Positions 23,001 to 34,186 of a stretch of DNA of 64,000 bases are shown here, piece by piece (position 1 is the first letter of the stretch; each line of letters opens with the position of its first letter). Position numbers and translations under genes: made by a program. The DNA is taken from contig JANTQA010000029.1 in assembly GCA_027625915.1 (NCBI GenBank), forward strand, positions 1,054,001 through 1,118,000. The letters are read 5' to 3'. A model generated the notes under the pieces. That model was not told the origin of the DNA. It saw only the letters and a program-made list of their open reading frames with translations, and did no database searches. The stretch is from Anaeramoeba flamelloides (taxonomy: Eukaryota > Metamonada > Anaeramoebidae).

Positions 23001-26000
23001 TTTATGATCTCGATTTTATAGGATATTTTTTTATGGTGAAAATTGGTGTTTATTATTTTCTTTTTGATCGAAAAAAATATTTTTTATAACTTGTATAATC
23101 TCAACAAAATTTACAATATAATTAAAAACATATAACTGCGTTTTGGTGTTTAAAAAATCATTTGTTCCCTTTCCATATTTCCGGTTTTTTATTGAAATTG
23201 GTCGTACATTGCTTTAACCAAAAAAAGTACTATTTTTTTTTTCATTTTTTGGGAATATTTCAACTAACATGCTTTGAATTAAATACATAAGTGGTTGACT
23301 CAATCGGTATAAATATTAAACTTAATTTGGTATAGTTGATTAATTATTACCTCCACTAAAAATGATTATTTTTTATGAAATGTAAAGAAAAATGCCCCAC
23401 TTTTTTGGAAATAGCTTTTATAATTCAGAAAGGTAGGTAGAGAGGAAAGAATAAATTGATTACCTTTTGAAGCATTTTGATAAGCCTGTTCCGAAATTGA
23501 TATATTTTCAGAATAAGTATATCCATAAGCGATAATTGATTCTAATTGATCTTTTTTAAATAATTCAAGATTAGTAATTGGGGAATTAAACCCTATTGAA
23601 TATATCAACCCATTACCAGTAGAATTCAAGACAACTATAAACCCATTTTTATGAGTCAAATCTTTTCCATAAAATTGGTCATAACTTTCTAAAGGCGAGC
23701 CAGAACCTGCTATGATTACTCTTTGATTTGAATCTACTTTTATTTGATGGATTTTAACAAATCCAGTAAACCCAAAAAATGAAGAGTATACTAAATTAGT
23801 TTTGGATTCATATTTTAACAAAATTCCATCACTTGAACCATTATTACTAAAATTTTTTTGAAATGCATCAGAAGTTGTTGGAAAAGTGTCATTTAATGTA
23901 TTGCCTGCTATCCAATATGTTTCATTATCAACGGGGAAGATTGAATAATAATTCACGGCCTTTATCCCCAAACTGGTAGAGTATTGGGGCATACATTCTT
24001 TATCGAATGTTTGAACAGATTCTCCATATGGATCTTCAACTCCAAATAATGTTGTAAAATATAATGAATTAGAATAAGTTAATATATCTTCTTTTGAAGG
24101 CACTGATAATCTATAATTATCACCAAGCCCATTAAAACCTATTAATTATAAAGTTGATTTTTTTTTTTCATTTTTTTTTTGTGTGTGTTTATTATTATAA
24201 TTTATCATAAAAAATTGAATGTTAATAAAAAAAAAATGATTTCATAAGTTATAAATTTATTTTTTTTGATAATTATAAAAATGTTATGATAATAATATTT
24301 CAAAAAAAGTATTATTTGATTAGTTTTTAATTATTTTTTTTTTTTTTTGGAAACAAGCAAAGAAATAAATAAACCACCACAATAAAAGATTTTAATAAAA
24401 TATAAAATGATAAAAAAAAATATTTTACAATTAAAACCTAATCCATCATTTCGAATATTCATCCATCCATTATATTCTCCAGTATAATTCCAAATACCGG
24501 TAGGTGAACAGGATCCTACCTCTTCTCCGGGGTATCCCAATAGAAATAATGAATCAGTGGGTGAGTCATAAAGAACTGAGCGGCCTATTGATATAGAGAT
24601 ATTATGTATGTATATTTATACCATAAATAGAAATTATTTTTTTTTTATAATAAAAGAAATATGTAAATTTTGGAAATTTTGAATCGAAACATTGAAATTA
24701 AATGAGAAAGTAAAAATAAAAAAAAAAAATTTTATGTGTTTCTTAAAGATTAAAAAAAAGTGGAAATATTTTTTCTTTTTTATATTTGTGGAAAATTGTT
24801 GAATTGAATATTTTTTTTTGTAATGAATAATTATTCAAGGAAATGTTATTTTATTATAAATATTTAAAAGAGTTATTTTGAAAAAAAAAATAATTCTTTT
24901 TTATTTTGTGTTGAAGAATTTTTGAGATTTAATTGTATTTTTTTTTTATCCAAATTTAAAAGAATTAAAATTGTGTGAAGGAAGATATGATTTTTTTTTT
25001 TTTTGTATAAATAAATAAAAATTTTATACAATAAAATAAGAATGATAATAATATATATCAGAATATTAATAACAATCTAATTTATTAATCCAGAAGAAAT
25101 TATTTTTTTCACTATTAGAAAAGTTTATCACAATTTATTTTTTTTTTCCTGAAATTACAAAGTATTTCTGAAAATTCTAAGAAGACAAGATAATGATTAA
25201 TTTCTTAAGAAATAAAAAAAAAAAATTGCATAAAATTGAGTAAAGATTTTATTTTATTTAATATTTTTTTCAAAAGTGTACTTAGAAATCCAACAAATAT
25301 TGAAAAAATGAAATAATTAGAACTTTTTTATTTAAATTTTTTGGGTTTGAATAAAATCATTCATAATATTTTGGATTTTTCAAAGAGATTTTGATTTAAT
25401 ATTTTCTAAATATATAAAAATATTCAAATTAATGAAAAAAATAGAAACTATTGATCCGATAATTAACTAACCATATATGCCATTTTTTAACTAAAAAAAT
25501 TAAATTGATTAATTTCCCTAATATTCGATATTTGATGAAAAAAACAAGAAAAATATAAAAAAATGGGGAAAAAGTAAAGGAAAATGAAATTACCTCTAAA
25601 TCCATTAGTATCATTTAAAGATGATGGTGTGAATGTACTCCATATAATATCGGTACCCACAGAATTCAATTTTGTAACAAATCCACTTCTGTCACAATAT
25701 TGTGTTGTCGGGAAGCAGGTGTCTATTTAAATAAAATAAATAGTAAATAATATAATATTTATTTATAGATTTAAATTTTAAATGCAAATAAAATTGAAAG
25801 AGACAATTTTTGTATAATGGTATTGTTGGTATTATTAATAAAAAAAAAATAGAATATAAATAAGCAAAATAGAAAATGGAATCATTATTTATTGAAAAGT
25901 CACATTAAAATAACCAAAATAATTTATTTATATATTTAAGTTATTTTGGAGGCTATTTCCAAAAAAAAAAGCAGGGTACTATTTATGTTTAAATATTCTT

Positions 26001-29000
26001 ATTCAACTTAATCTTCAAAAAAGTATTTAAACATCCAAAATCATTAACTATCATTTATTGATTTTATATAATAATTCAATTTGTTTCTTAGTATTAATTA
26101 CATTTATAAAAGATTTTAAATTTTCTGATCTCGATTTTATCTGATATTTTTAGGTGAGAAAATTTGTGATTATTATTTTCTTTTTGGTTGAAGAACTCGT
26201 TATCATAACTTGTTTAACCCCAAAGAATTTTCAAATAGAATTAAAAGCATATAAATACATTTTATTGTTTAAAAAATCAAATTTAACCTTTGCATATTTC
26301 TAACTTTTTATTGAAATTGGTCTTACATCGTTTTCACCAAAAAAAGTGCTATTTTTTTTTTTTTTTCATTTTTTGGAAATATTTCAAAATATATATTTTG
26401 AAATAAATACCCTAGTCATTGATTCAATTGGTATTAATATTAAACTTAATTTGGTATTGTCAATTAACAAATACCTGTACCAAAAAAGATGATTTTTTAT
26501 GAAAAGATAAAAAAAAATGCCCCACTTTTTTGGAAATATCTTATATAAATAGATTGATAAAAACTTTCTTTTTTTTTTTAAATATATAGCTTTAAATAAA
26601 CACAAATAAAATATAGATAACCCTTAAAATAATAATAAAAGTAAAAAAAAAAACTCTAAATTTACCTTTGGTGGTAGGCCATGCGTCATCCCCATCAATT
26701 CCATATGTCCAACCAGTAATAACGATATTTTCCACATCATCCAAAGTTATTCCTTTACAGTGATCTTCTTCATCTGAAGATATAAATGTACTCCAATTTA
26801 AACCCATACCAGTTGTCATTTTAAAAAGAAAACAGTTAAAATCTTCACCCTTGAATTCATTTTGATAACACCTATCTGTAATTGGAAAATCATTTCCCAG
26901 AGTAATTCCTATTTTTTATTTTTTTGTTTTTTTATTTTTTATGATCAAAATAAAAATAATTTATAATTTCAAATATTAAAATTAATGATCTATTGTTCTT
27001 ATCATTTCATCTTATTTCAATGAAACAAAGGAGAAAAAAAATAATCTAAAAATTTCTAATTTTTCTTTTCATTTTGAAAAAAAAAGCTGGATCTCAAAAT
27101 TCAAACCAAATTGTAAACCTTAAAAGTTAATTTAAATTGATAAGTACAATTATATTTTTATTTTTTAGGGTGGTAGAAAAACGCTTTTAAAAGTTTTAAG
27201 TGCTTACCTTTATTAAAACTTTTTTTTTTTGGAAAAGTTTTAATTTTGAGAAAGTCTGCACTTTTTTAAAATGACAGTATATAAAATAAAAAGCCTTGTT
27301 TTTTTTTTTTCCATTTTGTTTCTCACTTGACATTCCAAAAGAGTTCCCAATCTTTGAGTCTATTGCTGTACTATATATATATATATATATATATACATTG
27401 ACTTCATCAGTAATAAATTAAGTAGGTAAAAATTTAATTTACAAAGGTTAATTTGATACCTTAATGGAATAGTAACTCGTATTTATTTTTAATCTGAAAG
27501 GTAATAGAGTAATTATTTACACAACAATAAGATTAAGTCCGATGTGTAACCTCATTTATCAACTTTAGAAAGATGAGTTATCATTTTTAAAATATAAATT
27601 TTTCCTAATTAAATTTGTAGTCAAAAGATCTTGATCCCTTTTGGTTTGTATTTTTGGATCTAAAACAGAAAAAGAAAAATTTGCAAAAAAATTTTTTTTT
27701 GATGAAATCTAATTTTTAGTAATTTCTGAGATTCTGTAGGAACAATTAACATTGAGGCTTTAAAATTATTTTAATAATATGTAAAAAATAAATCAAATAT
27801 TGAATCCTTAGATATCTAGAAAAATTAGATCATTTATTTTATTCAATATTTATCAAATTTCTTGAAATATAAAAGATTAAACAATATTCTTTTTCAAATA
27901 TTCAGAGTATAAACAAGGAACTATTTATAGTATTAAAATCAGTTTTTTGATAATATCTAAACTATTTTTCAAACAAAAGGGCACACCTCTCAAATCGACA
28001 ATACCATCGAATTTGATTGTTTATAAGATAATTACTTATTGGTGATTTTCATTTTAATTATTCATTTTTTCATTTTTTGCTTTTTTTATTTTTGGATATT
28101 GAACAGTTGGAAAATGAAAAAGCAAGATAAGAAGAAACAAATTTGGAAATAATCTACCAGTGTATAAATGGAAACAGTTTAAGTTTGATTTCGAATGAGC
28201 GAGAAATAGGAATTAAGAAAGACCCATATTGGATTGATGAATGGAACTAAGAAAAGAGAAATAAAGAAAAAACATCCAAGAAAATATCAGATGGATTGTG
28301 GCTTTATCTTGAAAATGAGACTTTAAAGAACAAAAGTTTGACGTGTAAAGAATGATCAATAAAATGTAAACAACTTTTTCCCAATTCGCCTTGTTCAAAG
28401 GTTTTTATTGGTTTTATAATTTTTTTTCATTACAATTTACAAAAGGGGATTTCTCATTTCAAATAAAAGGGCACACCATTTTTTAAAATATTGAATTTTA
28501 ATTTTTATTGTTTTGTTTGAATGGGTTTTAAAGATTCAGTTGAGTGTTTTTTTATATTTAAAAGTGTTTCTTAGATTTTAGAATGATACTACAATTAATT
28601 TGATTCACTTATGAATAATTCTTGAAATTTTTTGTACCCTTTTATTTGAAAAAGAGTTTATTATTATTTTTTTTATTAGTACTATTAATTTGAATTTGTT
28701 TTATTTGTTTGAAAATCTTTACAAAAATTGAGAAATAATTGTTAAAAATATTTATACATTTATTCTCGGGGTTTGTAATATGGTATTGAAAGAATTAAGA
28801 TTGGATTAGTAATTATTGATTAAAAATAATCAAATTAAAAAGTATTTCTTTTGGTTAAAAGTCAAATTTTCCAGGTTTTAAAAAAATATTTTTTGAGAAT
28901 TTTTAATTTGATTATTTAGTTGTTGTTCTCGTATTTTTTTATTTAATAAAGAGAAGAAACCATTTTCAACTGTACTTTGAATCAAACAAATTAGATTTTT

Positions 29001-30738
29001 ATAAGTTTCAAATAAATATTGTATTTTTTTTGAAATAAAGTAGATTTTTTATCAGGGTTTTTTTTCAAACTTAGTGGTTTTAAATTTAAAGGGTATTTTT
29101 GTACACTTCATTTGAAAATAATAAGATTTCAATGTTCTTTAAAGAAAATATTTTTTTTTATATAATTCATAAATATGTTGGATTTTGAACTTTCCAAAAA
29201 TGAGAAAAATGGGATCAAACTCACAAACAATAATTCATTTCTGAAAATAGCGCTGAAAATAAGTTTGATTTTGCAGTAATCAGATTTTTACTTTGTTTTT
29301 AGATTTCAAGATGTGGTATATTTTTTTTGAATTTGCTATTAAATTTTACATGAAGATTTTTTTATGTTTGCTATTCCCTTAACGGAAATACTGAATCAAA
29401 GAAATTCAAAATTTCTGATTTACTTTTTTACCGGTTTTTGAATTTTAAATGGGAATAATTTTTCAAATGATTTTCATATTTTGCTTTTATAAATTGAGTT
29501 TTGACAGAAAGTAAGTTGTAATTTTGAGAACTGTATTTGAAAAAGCAAAATTGAAAATGAAGTAAAAATTTTTCCCGTTTATAATTCAAATACCATTAAA
29601 GTCAGCTTAATTCAAGAAAGTTTTTGGTTTGAACACAAATCTTGATTTTAAATTTTCTAAAAAATGAGAAATACTCAATTCTTCATGATTGAAAAAGAAA
29701 ATAAGAGGTTTTTGGAAAAATTTTACAAGAAAGAATTGTGATGATGAAAAAAATTCGAAAAAAAAAGAATTATACTCAAAAAAAAAGGAAAAGGGGTAAA
29801 AACTACTTACCAACAGAAATAAATTCGCCAATTGAATTTAACACAAATTTCCAGCTCTGATCGTCATCTGAGGATCCCAAATAAGTTGTGTACCAAGGGT
29901 CTATCACTAAAGGTTTTTTTAAGGAAAAGTGTTGGTTTTTTGCGATTTTGAAGCTTATGGTATCTCTGTTCGGAAAGTGTTGTGTAAACGAACCTTTAAT
30001 TTCTCTTGACCCCTGATAGAAAATCGGGGCACTTTCGCTAAACGGTGCGTTCTTTTGTACAGGATCAAAAAAGAATAATTCACCAGAACTTTTTGAAACA
30101 TAGGGTAACAGTGTTTGGGATTCATATCGCATTGAGATTGTTTGATAATCACCTGCCTTGTCTAAAAGAAAGGCGCTCTTAAGTTTTTTGTTATCCTTTG
30201 AAACACCAAACTCTAGACTTACACCTGGTGTTGTTGTTGTATAAACTATTTTTTCATAATTCGGGATATGAGTATACTTTTTCGATCCTTTGATCACTGT
30301 TGAAGTTGAATTCTTCAAGACCCCAGGTTGAACAGATTTTAAGAGGCAACTTTCGTTGTGTAGTTTCATTCTGATGATGTGGCCTTTGACCCTTATTATT
30401 ATTTTGTCATCATAAAACCAAAAAGTCGTCCCTGTTTCTAATGCCTGCGAGTAATACTTGATGTGAGGATCGCTGATTTGTCCCTTGTTTTTCAGAATGA
30501 TAGTTGGACGAAAAAATCCATAAATGCCCAAGTCTTCTTCAGTTAGTGTTTCGACCTTGGTTTCTGACTCTATTTGTAGTGAGATCTTTTTGTTCTCAGA
30601 AGCGATTTGGAAGTTGTTTTGCAAAAAGCTGTTTTTGTTGCTGTGGAGACAAAAGCCCGAAAAAAATATTAAAATAAAGATCAAATAAACTACATTTACT
30701 TTTCTTTTTTTGGTTTTAGACAAAAAAATTTCATTCAT
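17223..30738 (-). CDS. SBBP beta-propeller / GCC2-GCC3-like Cys-repeat multi-pass surface protein (six exons)
   Basis: My exon model (minus strand): 30738-29811, 26908-26666, 25722-25594, 24584-24429, 24138-23464, 20065-17223; total 4974 nt = 1657 aa plus TGA. Donors are GTAAGT, GTAAAT, GTAATT, GTAAAA, GTAATC; acceptors are AAATAG-like except the last, AAAAAG, which is preceded by a branch-point-like ACTAAT. Every intron is phase 1 and the reading frame carries through. The product has a signal peptide, a DUF7948-like N-terminal domain, several SBBP propeller blades (best seen as DFPIT, TWPTT-like and TFPTT motifs), about ten Cys-rich ephrin-receptor-like repeats, about nine membrane helices (about 1190-1560) and a Ser/Asn/Asp-rich cytosolic tail. 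The ectodomain half is typical of bacterial secreted proteins. Role inferred: cell-surface adhesion or sensing. The intron joins are inferred, not proven. Confidence 0.85.
19561..19896 (-). repeat. 168-bp tandem duplication of a Cys-repeat pair
   Basis: Two consecutive 168-bp units (56 codons; unit starts at about 19561 and 19729) are almost identical at DNA level and encode two copies of CILCEGGTYGDQE...CQNCQEGTYSDSG. The rest of the Cys region is much more diverged. Confidence 0.85.
20190..20590 (+). repeat. Family E dispersed repeat, copy 1 (receptor intron 5)
   Basis: Shares with the copies near 33570, 38870, 42580 (inverted) and 58570 a TTTTGAGATCT...GAGTTATTTTTAC...ATCCTTACTTTG core followed by AACCACAAATT. 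Opens with TCCTTAAAATTTCGAGTAGC, a degraded TTAAGGGAGTAGC-type end. Boundaries are approximate, and the short frames in both strands here are shadows. Confidence 0.6.
20763..20857. mobile_element. Small MITE, CCACAATAGAAT family, copy 1
   Basis: 95-bp element with 20-bp ends TGCCACAATAGAATGTTGAG and its inverse differing by one base. A second, decayed copy lies at 40573-40670. Confidence 0.8.
21231..21420. mobile_element. Small MITE, TTTGGACACA ends, copy 1
   Basis: CAAAAAATTTGGACACA at the left and TGTGTCCAAAAAA at the right enclose 190 bp. A homologous copy is at about 52273-52460, and similarity continues beyond the right end in both (about 21200-21840 versus 52258-52790), so the repeated unit may be longer. 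Confidence 0.65.
21985..22832. other. Intron sequence without recognisable content
   Basis: Part of intron 5 of the receptor gene. 22010-22250 repeats an AATTTGAATTTTTTG...GAGATCCTTT theme resembling 39280-39400, so it is probably degraded family E flank. No exon-like segment found on the minus strand. Confidence 0.5.
22833..23417. mobile_element. Family J MITE, copy 1 (receptor intron 5)
   Basis: The ends AAGCTATTTCCAAGAATGTG and CACTTTTTTGGAAATAGCTT are inverted repeats; length 585 bp. The interior matches 25952-26540 (e.g. GATCTCGATTTTAT, TGATTATTTTTTATGAAA). The element lies 46 bp beyond the exon 5 donor. Confidence 0.8.
23464..24138 (-). CDS. Receptor exon 5: SBBP blades
   Basis: 675 nt, phase 1-1. 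Contains YFTTLFGVEDPYG, WIAGNTLNDTFPTTSDAFQ, SSDGILLKYE, RVIIAGSGS, KNGFIVVLNSTG and ISISEQAYQNASKG: two or more propeller blades. Beyond the donor GTAATC (23463) the frame reads into a family J element and stops, which supports splicing here to 20065. The join GG-SDELW restores the SBBP G-x-SD pattern. Confidence 0.85.
24429..24584 (-). CDS. Receptor exon 4
   Basis: 156 nt, phase 1-1. Reads RSVLYDSPTDSLFLLGYPGE, then GIWNYTGEYNGWMNIRNDGL. I prefer the donor GTAAAA at 24428. A second in-frame donor 9 nt earlier (exon end 24438, GTTTTA) would drop three residues. Confidence 0.75.
25594..25722 (-). CDS. Receptor exon 3: SBBP blade part
   Basis: 129 nt, phase 1-1. Reads DTCFPTTQYC, GFVTKLNSVGTDIIWSTF, the core of an SBBP blade. 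Acceptor AAATAG, donor GTAATT. Confidence 0.85.
25952..26540. mobile_element. Family J MITE, copy 2 (receptor intron 2)
   Basis: 589 bp, ends GGCTATTTCCAAAAAAAAAA and GCCCCACTTTTTTGGAAATA; same orientation and interior as the copy in intron 5 of the same gene. Confidence 0.8.
26666..26908 (-). CDS. Receptor exon 2: SBBP blade
   Basis: 243 nt, phase 1 at both ends. Reads GITLGNDFPITDRCYQ, then GLNWSTFISS and IVITGWTYG, i.e. a complete SBBP-type motif order (FPxT, WSTF, xVTGxT). Bounded by the acceptor AAATAG and the donor GTAAAT. Confidence 0.88.
27373..27395. repeat. TA microsatellite
   Basis: About eleven uninterrupted TA units in receptor intron 1. Confidence 0.9.
27958..28660. mobile_element. 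Family B MITE, copy 1 (receptor intron 1)
   Basis: 703 bp with about 30-bp inverted ends, TAAACTATTTTTCAAACAAA (then AGGGCACACC) and the inverse of TAAACTCTTTTTCAAATAAA (then AGGGTACA). Nearly the same sequence occurs at 55963-56672. An internal copy of the end motif (TTTCAAATAAAAGGGCACAC) lies near 28457-28476. No convincing open frame; the one at 28213-28398 falls inside and is not called. Confidence 0.88.
29429..29597. mobile_element. Family D MITE, copy 2 (receptor intron 1)
   Basis: Ends TACCGGTTTTTGAATTTTAA and TATAATTCAAATACCATTA are inverted, with ATTTTTC and AAATGAAGTAAAAATTTTTC inside. Same family as 12944, 38394 and 50083. Confidence 0.7.
29811..30738 (-). CDS. Receptor exon 1: signal peptide and DUF7948-like domain
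   Basis: Starts at the ATG at 30738 (MNEIF...). An upstream extension of the frame begins only at a GTG and is not used. A basic stretch and then VYLIFILIFFSGFCL form the signal peptide or anchor. The rest follows the layout of the bacterial domain that precedes SBBP repeats: an opening IILKNKGQ, then TTTPGVSLEFG, SAPIFYQGSREIKGSF and the closing KPLVIDPWYTTYLGSS, which starts the first blade. Ends before GTAAGT (29810-29805), phase 1. Confidence 0.9.
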
Positions 30739-31997
30739 AGAAAGAATTTTGTTCGAACAAAAAAAAAAAAACACTAATTGTATCTGTGGAAAAATAAATA
30801 TTTTTTGCTTCTCAAACTTTTCATGATGATATTCAAAAACTAAAACTGATGTTTTGTCTAATAAGTGCTTTCTTTTTCTTTAATACAATTCAATATCTCT
30901 TTTTTCCCCTTTATTTGTAAGGCAGATCCTAGAAATAAATAGTTCGAAAAACATTTTGCTTTTTCGTTTTTGGATCTGTGGATAGTGTATTTGTTGGTGA
31001 CTATTATTTTTTCATAGAACCTATTTTTAAAGTAATGTTTAAATTTGTAAAATACCATCAAATTTTACTCCTAATAAAAAAATTCTCATTAAGAAAATAA
31101 ACAAAATAAATTTCCTGTGTTTAATACTATTTGTTGTAAAATAAATTGAACAAAATTTTCATTCAGCTTTTCTAAAAAAGATCTAAAAAATCTTGCTACA
31201 TCAAAATTTTATTTCCTAAAAGAAACAAAAACTCTTAATTTTCTCTTTTAGAGTTGGGGTCTTTTGGTGATTTATATATATTATTGGGATTGTGTTTTTT
31301 TTTGAAAACTGAATGAAAATTTTGATATTTTTTAATTTTGTAATTCAAAGTAGAATATAAAATTTTCTTAATATTTTGAAATAACTTTTGGTGACAGAAA
31401 CTTTCTTTCAACATTATATTGTATTAAAAGGGTTTTCTAAAATACTTCTGTTGCCAAGAAAAGAAAAAAAAAACTGAACATTGAAAAAAATTGTAATCAC
31501 CTATTTATGGTTTTGAAAGAGAGGCTCAAAAAAAATTCAGTACAGCTTACTTGATCATTTTTTCAAAATATAATGATAACAACACTGACCAGAGACAGTA
31601 GTCTTCGACAATAAAACAAAAAAAATCAAAAATTGTTTTTACCCCCAAAGAAACATAACATTGTTACCTTATCAACAAAATTATCTAATTTTTTCACAAG
31701 GATAAAAATACCCTTACTCTTAGCCGAAGAAAAAATATCTGAACACACAAAATTTATTAAACTCCAATTCTTGTCCAAAATAATTTCAGATTGAAAATCA
31801 GTTTTTAGAAACAATGTTAGGTCCACTTTTCTCGTTGTTAAACAACCAACCCCCAAATAGTTTGAACTTTGAAAAATGTTTAAGTGGACCATTCTCTATC
31901 AAGTTGTTATCACGGGTTGAATTTCTTCTACTAAAAATTTTACTCACTTTTTGCAGATCTGAGAAACCCGTTTACCAAAATTTTCCAAAATTCTGCC
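30739..31997. other. Spacer upstream of the receptor gene
   Basis: Holds the receptor promoter. A T-rich tract lies just upstream of its ATG on the minus strand. 31626-31990 is less AT-biased and open on the minus strand for 88 codons (MVHLNIFQSSNYLG...), but I recognise no domain and call no gene. Confidence 0.45.
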
Positions 31998-33235
31998 TTT
32001 AAGGATGTATTTACATATTACCATTTTTGAATGACACAGTTTATTTGGAACCAAATCTTTGAAATCATTTCTTTAGTCATAAAAAGACGAATAATTGAAT
32101 AAATAGGAGAGTGGAAGCAATCGTGTTCTAATATATTTACCGAACAGTCTAAAAAATTGAAATCAATAAAATGTAAAAAATTTATAAAGAATAAATAAAT
32201 AAAAATCATTTTTTTCTTGATCTAATTTATAACACTTGATATAATTAATTCTTCTAAGTTCAGTTTTATTTTTGATTCTTTATCTAAAAAAATTTTAATT
32301 ACACAATTTTGAGAAACTCATTAATTGTTCTTTCGAACAACTTTTGCAAAATAAATTTAAATTGCAATTTTGATATGACTCATCTGTATTAAATTTGTTT
32401 AAAGGAAATAGAACATTTTTTACATCAATCTTTCAAAGAAAAATATTTTTATTTGGATTTATTAGTTTGATTTTATAATTATTTATTTTCCATTAGAATT
32501 GTGAACTAAAAATATATCTGAATCAATGATTGAAATTTTTTCTAGATTTTTCTTTTATTTTGGGTTAAATCTTTTGTATCTGCTTTGTAATTCCGAGGAT
32601 TAAACCCCTTTATTTAAATCTTTGAAATAGTATCCCTATATTGATTTTGTTTGATAAAAATATATGAAAAAGAATTTTAGAAACAAATGTTTAAAAAAAG
32701 GATTTTTTTTAATAATAATAAATAGTAATGGGGTGAGAAATTCAAGACTATAAATTGTTTGGATTCATACAAATTACATAGATAAGTAAGAAAAAAAATA
32801 TATAAAATATGATTGGTAATCGATTTTTTTTTTTTTTTAAAAATGATTGATTTCAACAAATTGTAATGGGATGGGTGATCTTTCTTGTTTGATCTTCAAA
32901 AGGAAAATATTTATTTTAAATATACATACCTTCTCAGGTCTATTTTTTGGTTTATCATATAAAAAAAAAAAGAAGTTTTTCTTTTTAACACCTTTCGAGA
33001 TTCAAGAGAGTTTTTAATCAAACTATAAATTTAATAAAGAAAAAAAAAATGTTCAAAAAATTGAAAAAATAAAGATTTGACTCTGGTTTATTTGAGTTCT
33101 TTTTTACGAATAGAATAAGTTATGGTATTTGGTTCTCAAATTTTGAATATCTGGTGGCACTCAAAAAATATTTTTTACAGTTATTTTTACATAATTAATT
33201 TTTTTTGAAATGGTAAAAAGTATCTACTTCCTTAC
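31998..33235 (-). mobile_element. Family H DNA transposon, copy 2
   Basis: 1.24 kb. Starts CTTTAAGGATGTATTTACAT and ends GTATCTACTTCCTTACG. Inside are TTCTCA/GAGAAATTCAAG and GGTGGCACTCAAAAAATA blocks matching copy 1 in inverted orientation (e.g. CCCCATTACTATTTATTATT in copy 1 versus its inverse near 32716-32735). Confidence 0.75.
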
Positions 33236-33569
33236 GAAAGTATTTATTGTTTGTTAAACACCTGGAATAAATTTTCACTTGAAATAGAGAATTGATTTTT
33301 ATTCCAGCCTGAATAAATAATCAGTGGAAAGAAATTTTAACATTCAGATTTATAAAATTCTATTTTTGCTCACCCATTCAAGAACTGGAGGTAGGGGATT
33401 ATTCATACCCCATTGTTTGCGAATAAACTATTTTAATGGTTAAAAGTATATTTATAAACCTTAACAGAATATTGACTACAGATATCTTGTTGTGAAATAA
33501 ATCACTACAGTGAAACATTTTTTTTAAACCTGAAAAAAAAAATTGATTTTTTATGAGTTCCTAATTCAA

Positions 33570-33840
33570 AATTAATAACTTACCAACCTGCGATGCGCGA
33601 TCGATCTCTAAAAATCGATCTCAAAAAATCAAGTATGAAAAAAGAGGATATTTTTAAAAAATAGCTCCTAAGAAAGTGTCCACACAATTTCCAATTCAAA
33701 TAGATGTTAAATATTATTATAGATAACAACTATGTCAGTTTTCAAGTTTTGCACTTTTAGCAAGCTTTTGGTGATCTCATAGATTTTTCACCTTTTTCAT
33801 TTTGATCCTTTTTTTAAAAATTACTGGTTTAAACAAAAAT
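33570..33840 (+). repeat. Family E dispersed repeat, copy 2 (degraded)
   Basis: Matches 38870-39120 in order: GATCGATCTC/AAAAATCAA, TTTCCAATTCAAATAG, AACTATGTCAGTTTTC, GTGATCTCATAGATTTTT. Lacks the downstream AACCACAAAT part. Confidence 0.55.
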
Positions 33841-34186
33841 AATCGAAAAAGAATTATTATTTGGTAAATCAAGTTATTATATAACAAACTCGACTGGATG
33901 CAATTGAATTAAAGAATTTTATTACAAACAGAAAATGAATTTATCAAAATTAAATAAATTTATCCAAATAGAAATAATAAACCAAACCAAAATTAACCAA
34001 CACAATAAATAAAAAAGATAATATCTACTTTTAAATATTTTGCTTATAATCATGATTTTGATGAATCTTTAAGAGATTTCTTATTAGATTCCTTCAATTA
34101 AGATGTATTTTAAAATTATAAAATCTCATTATTACTTCTATATTCTCTCTCTGATATATTTGCTATATTTTTTCTTTCTCTTTCTT

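Noticed and set aside
30739-30774. Upstream start of the receptor at 30774
   Set aside because: That codon is GTG; the ATG at 30738 sits directly before the signal peptide.
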